Source: Rufibacter tibetensis
GTDB taxonomy: Bacteria; Bacteroidota; Bacteroidia; Cytophagales; Hymenobacteraceae
Direction: 5' to 3'
NCBI RefSeq assembly: GCF_001310085.1
Contig: NZ_CP012643.1
Span: forward strand, 2,201,001 to 2,265,000
Length of the DNA: 64,000 nt
Shown here: positions 17,282 through 24,948 of the stretch, piece after piece
Position numbering within the stretch: position 1 is the stretch's first letter
How the letters are laid out: every line of letters starts with the position of its first letter
Translations under genes and position numbers: made by a program
The notes under the pieces: generated by a model
The model's database searches: none
What the model was told of the DNA's origin: nothing
Seen by the model: only the letters and a program-made list of their open reading frames with translations

Positions 17282-17704
17282 ATGAAGTGGTTTCAGAAAA
17301 CGCTCCGTTTGCCCGCCGTCACGCGTGGGTTTCACCTCATCACAGATCTGCTGGAGGCACAACTGCCCGAACTGGAACAAATACAGGTTGGGCTGGCGCA
17401 TGTCTTCATACAACACACCTCGGCAAGCCTTTCCATCAACGAGAACGCAGACCCAACAGTACGCCATGACTTTGAGCAGCATTTTAACCGCACGGTGCCC
17501 GAGAATGCTCCTTATTACCGCCACACCTTGGAAGGGCCTGATGACATGCCTGCGCACATCAAGGCCTCTTTAATGGGGGCCTCTGTAACCATCCCCATTA
17601 CCAACGGACAGTTTAATCTGGGTACCTGGCAGGGCATCTACTTGTGTGAGCACCGCAACCATGGCGGTAAACGCACGGTGGTAGTCACCCTGCAAGGACA
17701 ATAA
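17282..17704 (+). CDS. YjbQ/UPF0047 family protein (secondary thiamine-phosphate synthase-like)
   Basis: A 140-residue soluble protein of the YjbQ/UPF0047 family. Family marks are VFIQHTSASLSINENADPTV in the N-terminal half, GPDDMPAHIKASLMG in the middle, and GTWQGIYLCEHRNHGG at the end, which includes the conserved His and Glu/Asp residues. E. coli YjbQ has weak thiamine-phosphate synthase activity in vitro, and the true role is unsettled. The ATG is 12 bases after the beta-helix lipoprotein's stop, suggesting one transcript with no obvious functional link. Confidence 0.9.
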   Translation: MKWFQKTLRLPAVTRGFHLITDLLEAQLPELEQIQVGLAHVFIQHTSASLSINENADPTVRHDFEQHFNRTVPENAPYYRHTLEGPDDMPAHIKASLMGASVTIPITNGQFNLGTWQGIYLCEHRNHGGKRTVVVTLQGQ

Positions 17705-17902
17705 TTCTTCTTACTTCTCTTCCTCAGCTGATTATACCTCTGGGAAGCTGGGGGAAACTGTGCGGTTAAGTAAAGGGTTTTTGTTTATGCCAACGATTGC
17801 ATATAAATGAATTCTGGCTAACTTTAGATAATCCTTTGTCCATGAGAACGTAACAACTCGTAAAAGAAGGAAGTCACTTTACACACGAACGAACAAAGCA
17901 GC

Positions 17903-19174
17903 ATGCAACACATCTACCGTTTCTTTTTACTTCTTCTGGGGTTTTTAGGCGTGCAGGCAACCAGCCATGCCCAAACTGGGCCCATTGCCCAAGGCAAACC
18001 TAAGTTTCTGGGAAACATCTACAGCAACGCCCAAGCGCCTGGCTTTACCAATTACTGGAACCAGGTAGCCCCTGAGAACGGCGGGAAGTGGGGAAGCGTG
18101 GAAAGCACCAGAGACGTCATGAACTGGACCGAGCTGGATGCAGCCTACAAGCTGGCTAAAGACAACAACTATCCCTTCAGAATGCACGTGTTGGTATGGG
18201 GAAACCAGCAACCCGCCTGGATTGAAACCCTGTCTGATGCGGAACAATTAGAGGAAATACAAGAGTGGTTTGCGGCGGTGGCTCAGCGTTACCCAGCCAT
18301 TGACTTACTGGAGGTGGTGAACGAACCCATCAATGATCCGCCCACCTCAGCTGGTAACGGTGGCGGAAACTATGCGAAAGCATTGGGCGGAAGCGGGGCC
18401 TCAGGTTGGGAATGGATTTTAAAATCATTCCGTTTGGCGCGGCAATATTTCCCCAACACCAAACTCATGATCAATGAGTTTAGCCTTACAAACAGCACCA
18501 CCCGCACCAATACATACGTAAATATCATCAACCTGCTTAAGGCCGAGAACCTGATAGATGCGGTAGGCGTGCAGGGGCATTACTTTTCTACTAGAAACAT
18601 TCCCAGTGCTACCATTACCAGCAACCTCAACCTGATTGCCGCCACCAACCTGCCCATTTATATTACTGAAATGGACATTGATGACCGCGTTGGCACCCAG
18701 GCACCCGCCAACCAGACCGCAGCCGATCAATATCAGTTAGATGAGTACAAACGTATCTTCCCGTTATTCTGGGAGCATCCTTCGGTGCGCGGAGTTACCT
18801 TGTGGGGCTACCGTACGGGCATGTGGCGTACCGACCAGGGAGCCATCCTGATCAGAACCAACGGAACTGAGCGCCCAGCCCTAACCTGGCTTCGGACGTA
18901 TGTGGCCTCTACCCTAACTTCTTCTAAAGAAGAGGAGATTGCGGGGCTGCAGTTCTACCCTAACCCGGTTACCCATCAACGGCTCACCATTACCGGGCTG
19001 GAAAGAAAAAGCCAGATCAGCGTTCTGGACCTGAAGGGTGCCTTGTTGAAAAAGCTGGAGGTGAAAGGAAATAAAGGCCAGGAAGAAATTGCCCTGAACC
19101 TACCAGCCGGAATGTACATCCTGCAAGTTCAGCAAGATGACAGTTTTGCCACCAGAAAGATTGTAGTACAGTAA
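17903..19174 (+). CDS. Endo-1,4-beta-xylanase (GH10) with T9SS sorting domain
   Basis: A 423-residue secreted glycoside hydrolase. After a signal peptide (to TSHAQ) the GH10 TIM barrel spans about residues 28-330: VAPENGGKWGSVE, MHVLVWGNQQPAW, the acid/base Glu141 in EVVNEP, VGVQGHYF, and the nucleophile Glu256 in ITEMDI. The last ~75 residues (FYPNPVTHQRLTITG ... GMYILQVQQDD ... KIVVQ) form a type A T9SS C-terminal signal, so the enzyme is expected outside the outer membrane or on the cell surface. It would cut xylan backbones. No SusC/SusD pair or accessory xylanolytic enzyme is adjacent, so this is not a full polysaccharide-utilisation locus. Confidence 0.95.
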   Translation: MQHIYRFFLLLLGFLGVQATSHAQTGPIAQGKPKFLGNIYSNAQAPGFTNYWNQVAPENGGKWGSVESTRDVMNWTELDAAYKLAKDNNYPFRMHVLVWGNQQPAWIETLSDAEQLEEIQEWFAAVAQRYPAIDLLEVVNEPINDPPTSAGNGGGNYAKALGGSGASGWEWILKSFRLARQYFPNTKLMINEFSLTNSTTRTNTYVNIINLLKAENLIDAVGVQGHYFSTRNIPSATITSNLNLIAATNLPIYITEMDIDDRVGTQAPANQTAADQYQLDEYKRIFPLFWEHPSVRGVTLWGYRTGMWRTDQGAILIRTNGTERPALTWLRTYVASTLTSSKEEEIAGLQFYPNPVTHQRLTITGLERKSQISVLDLKGALLKKLEVKGNKGQEEIALNLPAGMYILQVQQDDSFATRKIVVQ

Positions 19175-19193
19175 ACCTGCTTAGTTAATATTG

Positions 19194-19241
19194 AAAAGCC
19201 CTGCTGCCATTCCCAATGAAGGAAGTGGCAGCAGGGCTTTT
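19194..19241. terminator. Xylanase terminator
   Basis: A perfect 16-bp stem (AAAAGCCCTGCTGCCA and complement) with a 16-base loop leads into TTTTGTTTT, 19 bases after the stop. Confidence 0.85.
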
Positions 19242-19302
19242 GTTTTCTGCAGCTTGTCATGTTCTCTACAACCTGGCTATGGATCTGCTTGCAGATATGA
19301 AA

Positions 19303-19341
19303 CACTTTCAAGCCTGTTTTCAGGAAAATAAGCCTAAAACG
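19303..19341. repeat. Intergenic palindrome copy
   Basis: Left CACTTTCAAGCCTGTTTTC and right GGAAAATAAGCCTAAAACG, 4 bases past the stop of the minus-strand phytochrome gene (19345). Confidence 0.65.
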
Positions 19342-19344
19342 TTT

Positions 19345-21579
19345 TTAGCGAGAGGCCGAGGAATAACCAATCTGATCAAAATGGACGGTGAAGGTGGTTC
19401 CTTCTCCAAGCTTGCTATCTACGGTGATGGTTCCGCCTAAGGCTTTCACCTGCATCATGGTGAGGTAGAGTCCCAATCCTTTAGACTGTTCTGTCTTGTG
19501 AAAAACCTTGTACAACCCAAATAGCTTATCTCCTACTCTTTCCATGTCCATGCCCAGACCGTTGTCTTCTATTGAGAGGTGAAGTGTTTTGCCGGTGCGC
19601 CAACTTCTGATTTTGACCACAGGCTCCCTGTCTGGTGACCGGTACTTCAGGGCGTTTGAGATGAAATTATGTAAAATACTCTCTAAATAAAGTTTAGGCA
19701 TGTAGATGGAGGAGACTTCCAGTTCGGGTACAATCTGGGCACCGGTTTGCTCAATGGTGGCTGCCAGGTTCTGGGTTTCCTTCTGGATGAGTTCAGCCAA
19801 AGACACCTCCTCATTTGGAAGTTGTTGCACCAAATGTGTCTTTAAGATGACATTTAAGTCATTAATGGTCTCGGTCATGTTGTCGCTGACCCGTTTTACG
19901 CTTTCCATAGCGTAAGTGGCATTTTCCTCGCCAGGTTCCTCTTTGTAGAATTGGTACAGGCCCTGAATATTGGATAGTGGTGACCGAAGGTTATGCGAAA
20001 TAATGTAGGCAAAATCCTCTAGCTGAGCATTTCTGTTGCGCAATTGGTCTGCATTAAGCAGCAGTTCCTGGTTTAGGTTTTGCAACTCTGCCGTTTGGTT
20101 CCGGAGCCGTATGGCAATCAGGTCTTTCAGCAGTACCTGGGTGATCTCAATTTCATTCAAGGTCCAGGGGCGCGACTTGCCTTTGATCACCTCTTCCCAC
20201 TTCTCAAAAGACTTTCTGGGGTGAATCTGCAGGCCGTCACTAGCCATGGGTTTCTCAGGGTTGCCCGCCCACACCCGGGTTTCCTTTATCTCCGGTTTGA
20301 AGAACAGCAGGTATTCTTGGTTATAGCGTGAAATCTCCAATGCCATCAGGCCACTGGCCACCTTGGTGATGGTCTTCGCCGCAGGCCACTCCGCTGACAA
20401 ATGCCGGGTACAGAACACGCCGTCATGCACGTGCTCTGAAAGCCATTGAATTAAATTTCTGGTTTCTTCTTCAGATGGGGTATTCCCGAACGTGGTCAAG
20501 GTGCCATCCAGTAAAAGAGCTGCCCCGTGGCTTTCGGTGATGTCCAGCAGAGTGGGCTTCTGGTGAAACAGACCCTCAGACATGCTGAGGCCGCTGTTCA
20601 AGTGCTGTACCAATGCCCGCTCCGCCTCTTTGTACTGGGTAAACTGTTCCTGGTCCCGTTTCTCCTGTAGCGTGGTGATTACATTGGCAAACGTTTTAGT
20701 GACCAGATCACAAAGTTGCCGGCGCCATACGTCAATGTACGTAGGTTCCACGTTGTGGCACGCAATCACGCCCCACAGCTTATTTTTAACTATGATGGAG
20801 AACGAGATGGTGGCGGCTACCCCTGTATTGCGCACGTACTCTAAGTGTATCTCAGAGGGGTTGCGAAGCTCTGAGCGCAGAATATTGGTGGGGGCTCCCG
20901 TGCTTGGGTTGAAGTACGGGTAGATTTCCACGGCCTGGGCGTTTGCATTTGGTATCTGCCGCACGTGCTTCTGCAACAGCAGTTCCCGTGCCGGGGCCGG
21001 AATATCAGTGGCCGGGAAGTGATGGCCAATAAAAGACTGCAGATGCTCCTCACGGCTTTCGGCAATCACGTCTGTGTTCCACTCCTGGTCAAATTGGGTA
21101 ATGTCTACCCGGTCATAATGCAGAATGGTTCTGAGGGTATGGGCTACGGCTTCGGCTACCTCTTCTAAGGTGTAAAGGTGGTTGAGTTGGTTATGTAGCT
21201 GGCAAAGAAGAATGTTGTGACGCATCTTCTCCGCATCTGGGTACGGGGCGCTAGGCTCACATTCCAGAATGAGTTTAGCCTCGGTTTTATGAAGATGGCC
21301 TATAAACGGGATACCGCTCATAGAAAGAAAATGCGTGCCAGTTTGTGTGGGGTCAAACGTGGTTTCTTCAGGTGAAAGGAGGTCCTCCAGGAGTTTGCCT
21401 AAAACCTCCTCCAGCGTAAGGGGCAGGTACTCGCCAACGTTCTTGCTGGCCTGCTCAACCTGCAGAGTATTTTGGTCCAGTACCAGTAGAAAGCCATGGG
21501 GCTGAATGCGCCCTATGAGGTGAATGGGTTCTGTATCGCAGTTAGTTAGGTCAACGTGGTGATTCTGATAATTTTGCAT
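19345..21579 (-). CDS. Bacteriophytochrome-type sensor histidine kinase
   Basis: A 744-residue red/far-red photosensor kinase. The N-terminus LTNCDTEPIHLIGRIQPHG places a cysteine at residue 14, the usual biliverdin attachment point of bacteriophytochromes, in front of a PAS-like domain (to about 110). The GAF domain (about 130-310) has FPATDIPAPARELLLQKHVR (the PASDIP element) and ACHNVEPTYIDVWRRQLC with the chromophore-pocket His. A PHY domain follows (about 320-500), then HisKA with DFAYIISHNLRSPLSNIQG and HATPase_c with EDNGLGMD and KGLGLYLTMMQVKALGG. The ATG at 21579 is preferred over a TTG at 21615. No response regulator or classic heme oxygenase is adjacent; an IsdG-like gene is divergent, which may matter for chromophore supply (inference). 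Confidence 0.93.
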   Translation of the reverse strand: MQNYQNHHVDLTNCDTEPIHLIGRIQPHGFLLVLDQNTLQVEQASKNVGEYLPLTLEEVLGKLLEDLLSPEETTFDPTQTGTHFLSMSGIPFIGHLHKTEAKLILECEPSAPYPDAEKMRHNILLCQLHNQLNHLYTLEEVAEAVAHTLRTILHYDRVDITQFDQEWNTDVIAESREEHLQSFIGHHFPATDIPAPARELLLQKHVRQIPNANAQAVEIYPYFNPSTGAPTNILRSELRNPSEIHLEYVRNTGVAATISFSIIVKNKLWGVIACHNVEPTYIDVWRRQLCDLVTKTFANVITTLQEKRDQEQFTQYKEAERALVQHLNSGLSMSEGLFHQKPTLLDITESHGAALLLDGTLTTFGNTPSEEETRNLIQWLSEHVHDGVFCTRHLSAEWPAAKTITKVASGLMALEISRYNQEYLLFFKPEIKETRVWAGNPEKPMASDGLQIHPRKSFEKWEEVIKGKSRPWTLNEIEITQVLLKDLIAIRLRNQTAELQNLNQELLLNADQLRNRNAQLEDFAYIISHNLRSPLSNIQGLYQFYKEEPGEENATYAMESVKRVSDNMTETINDLNVILKTHLVQQLPNEEVSLAELIQKETQNLAATIEQTGAQIVPELEVSSIYMPKLYLESILHNFISNALKYRSPDREPVVKIRSWRTGKTLHLSIEDNGLGMDMERVGDKLFGLYKVFHKTEQSKGLGLYLTMMQVKALGGTITVDSKLGEGTTFTVHFDQIGYSSASR

Positions 21580-21664
21580 GCGTTTAGTACTTCCTCCTGG
21601 GAGGTTCTTTGGCAAAGGAGAGGTTTGCGGTTAACGCGGCAAGGATAATTACGTTACAAAATTT

Positions 21665-21715
21665 CCCCTGATATCTTCAACAATCACATCTTTCTGGAGA
21701 AGATATCTGTAGGGG
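21665..21715. promoter_or_regulatory. Interrupted dyad between phytochrome and monooxygenase genes
   Basis: Arms CCCCTGATATCTTC and GAAGATATCTGTAGGGG face each other across 20 bases in the 164-base divergent intergenic region. It could be an operator serving both genes or a leader hairpin of the phytochrome mRNA; sequence alone does not decide. Confidence 0.45.
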
Positions 21716-21731
21716 ATAAAATCCCAAGCCT

Positions 21732-21739
21732 TATTTTTG
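21732..21739 (+). promoter_or_regulatory. Predicted -7 box, 4 nt from a start codon
   Basis: TATTTTTG is an exact TAnnTTTG match ending 4 bases before the ATG at 21744, implying a leaderless transcript for the monooxygenase-like gene. Confidence 0.5.
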
Positions 21740-21743
21740 ACTT

Positions 21744-22043
21744 ATGTTTGTTTCCCTCAGTTCCTTTACCATCGCCAATGACACCGAAGCCAGTGTAAAA
21801 GAGGCGTTCAAGAATAGACCTCACTTGGTTGACAATGCACCCGGTTTCCAGAAACTGGAAGTGCTTTCACCGCAGGATAACCCCAATGAAATCTGGCTTA
21901 TGACCTACTGGGATGATGAAGACAGCTTCAAAACTTGGTACAAAAGCCACCAGTACCAGGACTCCCACAAAGGCATCCCGAAGGATACCAAACTGGTGCC
22001 TGGCAGCATCAAAATCCGGTATTTCTCTAAAATTAGTGAATAG
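21744..22043 (+). CDS. ABM-domain protein, IsdG/HmoA-like heme-degrading monooxygenase candidate
   Basis: A 99-residue single ABM (antibiotic biosynthesis monooxygenase) ferredoxin-like domain. It has APGFQKLEVL and FKTWYKSHQYQDSHKG; aligned by eye with S. aureus IsdG (WxxxxxFxxWxKSxxFxxxHK), the conserved Trp (here W65) and heme-ligating His (here H75) are kept, while the position of IsdG Asn7 is Ser. B. subtilis HmoA has a similar layout. Known members open heme to staphylobilin or related bilins and release iron and formaldehyde or CO. It is divergent from a bacteriophytochrome, whose chromophore is a heme-derived bilin. Heme degradation is likely but not proven; other ABM roles are possible. 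Confidence 0.75.
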   Translation: MFVSLSSFTIANDTEASVKEAFKNRPHLVDNAPGFQKLEVLSPQDNPNEIWLMTYWDDEDSFKTWYKSHQYQDSHKGIPKDTKLVPGSIKIRYFSKISE

Positions 22044-22049
22044 GTGGTC

Positions 22050-22676
22050 TTAAAGGCTATTGCTTTTTACTACCTCACCCATGACGCTATAGTGATCTGC
22101 TCCCATTAAAAGAAGCTTCTGGGTTTCATCAAGGCGGTACCGCGTGAGACTTGGCGAGGAACCAGCCTGCACCTTCAGGTGCATCTGCTTTTGAGTCCTG
22201 AACAGCATGTTTTCTTGGGCAATGGTGGCATCTAGCTGTACTAGTTGCCCCTGCGCATCCAGAGTATAGGTAACCTCCTTCACGTTGGTGGAAGCGTCTT
22301 CCTTGGCTTTGTAGGTGCGTACCTGCTGTCCCAATGCATTCGTGGTGACTTGCTCGTCAAACAACCCTTTCAAAGCTGGCTTGTTAATATCTGCATCTGC
22401 GAAAGGGGCAAGTTCCTCAGACCAGTTCAGGGAAGGGAATGTTTTGGTTTCCGCAGATCCTTCAGGAGTAGAGACTTTCTTGCGGGCCGCTGCTTTCTGA
22501 GCTGAAAGGGCTTGTGCTTCCTTGTTCAGGAACCCTATAAGGTCATATGCCTGGTGCGTGCTCTGCATTACGCGGGGTGTGGTCTCGTCTTGGCAGGCCG
22601 TTGCTCCTATCATGAAAGTAATCAAGGCAAAGGTTGATGCCTTAAACCAGGAAGAAGCAGAGAGAAGCGTGGGCAT
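22050..22676 (-). CDS. Putative lipoprotein, unknown function
   Basis: A 208-residue protein with a signal peptide ending in the lipobox GATAC (Cys28), then CQDETTPRV and an Ala/Lys-rich helix (residues about 45-75). The rest is beta-rich (VKEVTYTLDAQGQLVQLDATIAQENMLF; LTRYRLDETQKLLLMG). I do not recognise a family. It converges on the ABM gene with only 6 bases between stops and no hairpin between them. Confidence 0.65.
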   Translation of the reverse strand: MPTLLSASSWFKASTFALITFMIGATACQDETTPRVMQSTHQAYDLIGFLNKEAQALSAQKAAARKKVSTPEGSAETKTFPSLNWSEELAPFADADINKPALKGLFDEQVTTNALGQQVRTYKAKEDASTNVKEVTYTLDAQGQLVQLDATIAQENMLFRTQKQMHLKVQAGSSPSLTRYRLDETQKLLLMGADHYSVMGEVVKSNSL

Positions 22677-22734
22677 AGAGTAAATAAAAATGAAAGTCTA
22701 AGTGTTGTACGCCTGTTTTACGGGAAACAGAATG

Positions 22735-22776
22735 AAAACGGAGGAAGAAGAAAGCAAGCTTTTCTGCCTCCGTTTT
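22735..22776. terminator. gpmI terminator
   Basis: AAAACGGAGG pairs with CCTCCGTTTT; T tracts lie on both sides. It is 17 bases past the gpmI stop on the minus strand. Confidence 0.75.
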
Positions 22777-22792
22777 TTTATAGCAATGGTGC

Positions 22793-24328
22793 TTATATAA
22801 TAGTAGGCATGAGCAAAGAATTGCCCGTCATCTCGGCTGGAGGTTGTACCTCTAACAAGGCCAGCACCGTAGGCGCAATGTCACCTAATTTTCCGTCCAT
22901 CAGTTCTCCTTTGTACTCCTCATCGGCCAGGATGATAGGAACCAGGTTGGTGGTGTGGGCGGTGTTAGGTGTGCCGTCCGGGTTGCGCATCATGTCGGCG
23001 TTGCCGTGGTCTGCGATGATGATAGATGCGTAGCCATGCGCTAAAGCAGCGGTTACCACGGCTTGGGCACACTGGTCTACGGTTTCCACTGCTTTCACAG
23101 CTGCTTCAAACACGCCGGTGTGGCCCACCATGTCTGGGTTGGCGAAGTTGAGGCAGATAAAGTCAGCAGATTCGGCTTCAATCTCCGGGATAATGGCGTC
23201 TCTGATGTCAAAGGCGCTCATCTCAGGCTGCATGTCATAAGTGGCTACCTTTGGCGATGGGCATAACAGGCGCTTCTCACCTTCAAACGGTAATTCACGC
23301 CCACCGGAGAAGAAGAACGTTACGTGCGGGTATTTCTCGGTTTCAGCAATTCTGATCTGGGTTTTGCCGGCTTTTTCCAAAACTTCGCCTAACGTGTTCG
23401 CCAGGTTATCTTTATCAAAAATGGGCTGTACGCCTACAAAGGTATCGTCGTAGTTGGTAAGGGTGTAGTACCGAAGGCTCAACGGGTACATGTCCTGCTC
23501 TGGGAACTCGCGCTGCGTCAGGGCTTGGGTGATCTCGCGGCCACGGTCGGTCCGGAAGTTAAAGCAGATGACCACGTCTCCGTCCAGGATTTTGGCAGTT
23601 GGTTCACCGTTCTCGTTCAGGCACACAATTGGTTGGATGAACTCATCGGTGGTGCCGTTGTCATATGACTCCTGAATGGCTTCGCGCCAATTGACAGAAC
23701 CACGGCCATTCGCATGCACTAATAAGTCATAGGCCAGCTTTACGCGCTCCCAGCGGTTGTCACGATCCATGGCGAAGTAACGACCAATAATAGACGCAAT
23801 TTTGCCGCCGGTGGTGTCCAGATGGTTTTGCAGATCGGTTAAGTAAGCCAGACCGGCTTTAGGATCTGTATCGCGGCCATCGGTGAAGGCATGTACAAAC
23901 ACGTTCTCCAGGCCTTGTTCATGTGCTAGGGAGCACAGCGCCTTTAAATGTTCAATGTGGGAGTGCACGCCCCCGTCAGACACCAGGCCTATGAAATGCA
24001 CCGGCTTGCCGTTTTCGCGGGCAAACTGAAAAGCGTCTTGTAAAACCGGATTCTGGCCCAGCGTTTTTTCTCTGATGGCTACATTCACTTTTACCAGGTC
24101 CTGGTAGACCACGCGGCCCGCTCCCAGGTTCATGTGGCCAACCTCAGAATTGCCCATCTGGCCCTCCGGCAGACCTACGGCTTCACCGGATGCCTCTAAG
24201 CGCGCGTGCGGAAAACGGTGAAATAACGAATCCATGAAAGGAGTATTAGCGTGCGCAATCGCCGATACGGAAGGGTCTGTTCCCAGTCCCCATCCGTCTA
24301 GAATCATCAAAAGTACCTTTTTGCTCAT
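22793..24328 (-). CDS. gpmI: 2,3-bisphosphoglycerate-independent phosphoglycerate mutase
   Basis: A 511-residue cytosolic Mn-dependent enzyme interconverting 3- and 2-phosphoglycerate in glycolysis and gluconeogenesis. LMILDGWG carries the first metal-binding Asp, MGNSEVGHMNLGAG the catalytic Ser61, DGRDTDP and the RYFAMDRDNRWERV stretch the phosphatase/transferase site, and IADHGNADMM with AHTTNLVP the second metal site. The length matches E. coli GpmI (514). On the minus strand TATCTTTA (24334-24341) lies only 5 bases upstream of the ATG, so the mRNA may be leaderless or nearly so. fba at 60 kb is another glycolytic enzyme but unlinked. Confidence 0.97.
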   Translation of the reverse strand: MSKKVLLMILDGWGLGTDPSVSAIAHANTPFMDSLFHRFPHARLEASGEAVGLPEGQMGNSEVGHMNLGAGRVVYQDLVKVNVAIREKTLGQNPVLQDAFQFARENGKPVHFIGLVSDGGVHSHIEHLKALCSLAHEQGLENVFVHAFTDGRDTDPKAGLAYLTDLQNHLDTTGGKIASIIGRYFAMDRDNRWERVKLAYDLLVHANGRGSVNWREAIQESYDNGTTDEFIQPIVCLNENGEPTAKILDGDVVICFNFRTDRGREITQALTQREFPEQDMYPLSLRYYTLTNYDDTFVGVQPIFDKDNLANTLGEVLEKAGKTQIRIAETEKYPHVTFFFSGGRELPFEGEKRLLCPSPKVATYDMQPEMSAFDIRDAIIPEIEAESADFICLNFANPDMVGHTGVFEAAVKAVETVDQCAQAVVTAALAHGYASIIIADHGNADMMRNPDGTPNTAHTTNLVPIILADEEYKGELMDGKLGDIAPTVLALLEVQPPAEMTGNSLLMPTII

Positions 24329-24333
24329 GCGCG

Positions 24334-24341
24334 TAAAGATA
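24334..24341 (-). promoter_or_regulatory. Predicted gpmI -7 box close to the start
   Basis: Read on the minus strand this is TATCTTTA (one mismatch from TAnnTTTG), ending 5 bases before the gpmI ATG at 24328. Confidence 0.4.
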
Positions 24342-24428
24342 CAAGCCAGTCTGGAAAAAGAAGCGTTTGCGGTTTGAATCTGCAGATTTCCTGTATCTTT
24401 AGGCCTATGAACTTATCTGCCTTTGGCA

Positions 24429-24436
24429 TAGTTTTG
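24429..24436 (+). promoter_or_regulatory. Predicted -7 box for the DUF4783 gene
   Basis: TAGTTTTG is an exact TAnnTTTG match, 33 bases upstream of the ATG at 24470 in the gpmI-DUF4783 divergent region. Confidence 0.5.
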
Positions 24437-24469
24437 GCATACAAGAAGTAAAACTTGTTTACAAAAGAC

Positions 24470-24871
24470 ATGAAAAATTTAAAGAGATTGATGGCGATGA
24501 CCGTGGTGCTGTTGGGGATGCTGGTAGGCACCGGACAGGTAGCTGCTCAATCTGACGTGATGGGTGGTATCCAGTCAGCTATCAAATCTGGTTCTTCCCG
24601 TGATTTGGCCCGCTACTTCAATTCCAAGGTAGACGTGAACATTGATGGTGACAACGGAAGCTTCAGCCAAAGCCAGGCCGAGATGGTGGTGCGTAACTTC
24701 TTCAGCAAGAATGCCCCGGTAAGTTTCAGCTTTGACCACCAGGGTGGTTCTGAGGACGGCCAGCGCTACGCCATTGGAAAATACAACCACAAAGGCGGCC
24801 GCTACAACGTAGTGGTGAAGGTGAAGAAATACGGAGATTCCTATAAGATTGACACTATTGAGTTTAAATAA
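24470..24871 (+). CDS. DUF4783 family exported protein
   Basis: A 133-residue Bacteroidota protein with a signal peptide (MAMTVVLLGMLVGTGQVAAQ) and a DUF4783 domain, a small NTF2-like alpha+beta fold: GGIQSAIKSGSSRDLARYFNSKVDVNIDG, then QSQAEMVVRNFFSKNAPVSFSFDHQG and YNVVVKVKKYGDSYKIDTIEF. It is probably periplasmic; no activity is known for the family. The ATG at 24470 is preferred over a TTG at 24455. In other Bacteroidota this family often precedes nadC, as here; a functional tie is unproven. Confidence 0.9.
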   Translation: MKNLKRLMAMTVVLLGMLVGTGQVAAQSDVMGGIQSAIKSGSSRDLARYFNSKVDVNIDGDNGSFSQSQAEMVVRNFFSKNAPVSFSFDHQGGSEDGQRYAIGKYNHKGGRYNVVVKVKKYGDSYKIDTIEFK

Positions 24872-24909
24872 CAGAATATAATTGCCCGTTATAGGGTAAT
24901 CAGAAGAAA

Positions 24910-24937
24910 AGGCACCGATTGTTCGGTGCCTTTTTTT
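24910..24937 (+). terminator. Terminator whose T tract merges with the nadC -7 box
   Basis: AGGCACCGA pairs with TCGGTGCCT and leads into TTTTTT. The T run continues directly into the TATTTTTG box (24937-24944) upstream of nadC. Confidence 0.8.
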
Positions 24938-24944
24938 ATTTTTG
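24937..24944 (+). promoter_or_regulatory. Predicted nadC -7 box, 4 nt from the GTG start
   Basis: TATTTTTG, an exact TAnnTTTG match, is followed by CACC and the GTG at 24949. Initiation at usual spacing would put the mRNA 5' end at the start codon. Confidence 0.5.
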
Positions 24945-24948
24945 CACC

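Noticed and set aside
17903-19174. A polysaccharide-utilisation locus around the xylanase
   Set aside because: No SusC/SusD pair, regulator or other carbohydrate enzyme is adjacent; the neighbours are a phytochrome and YjbQ.
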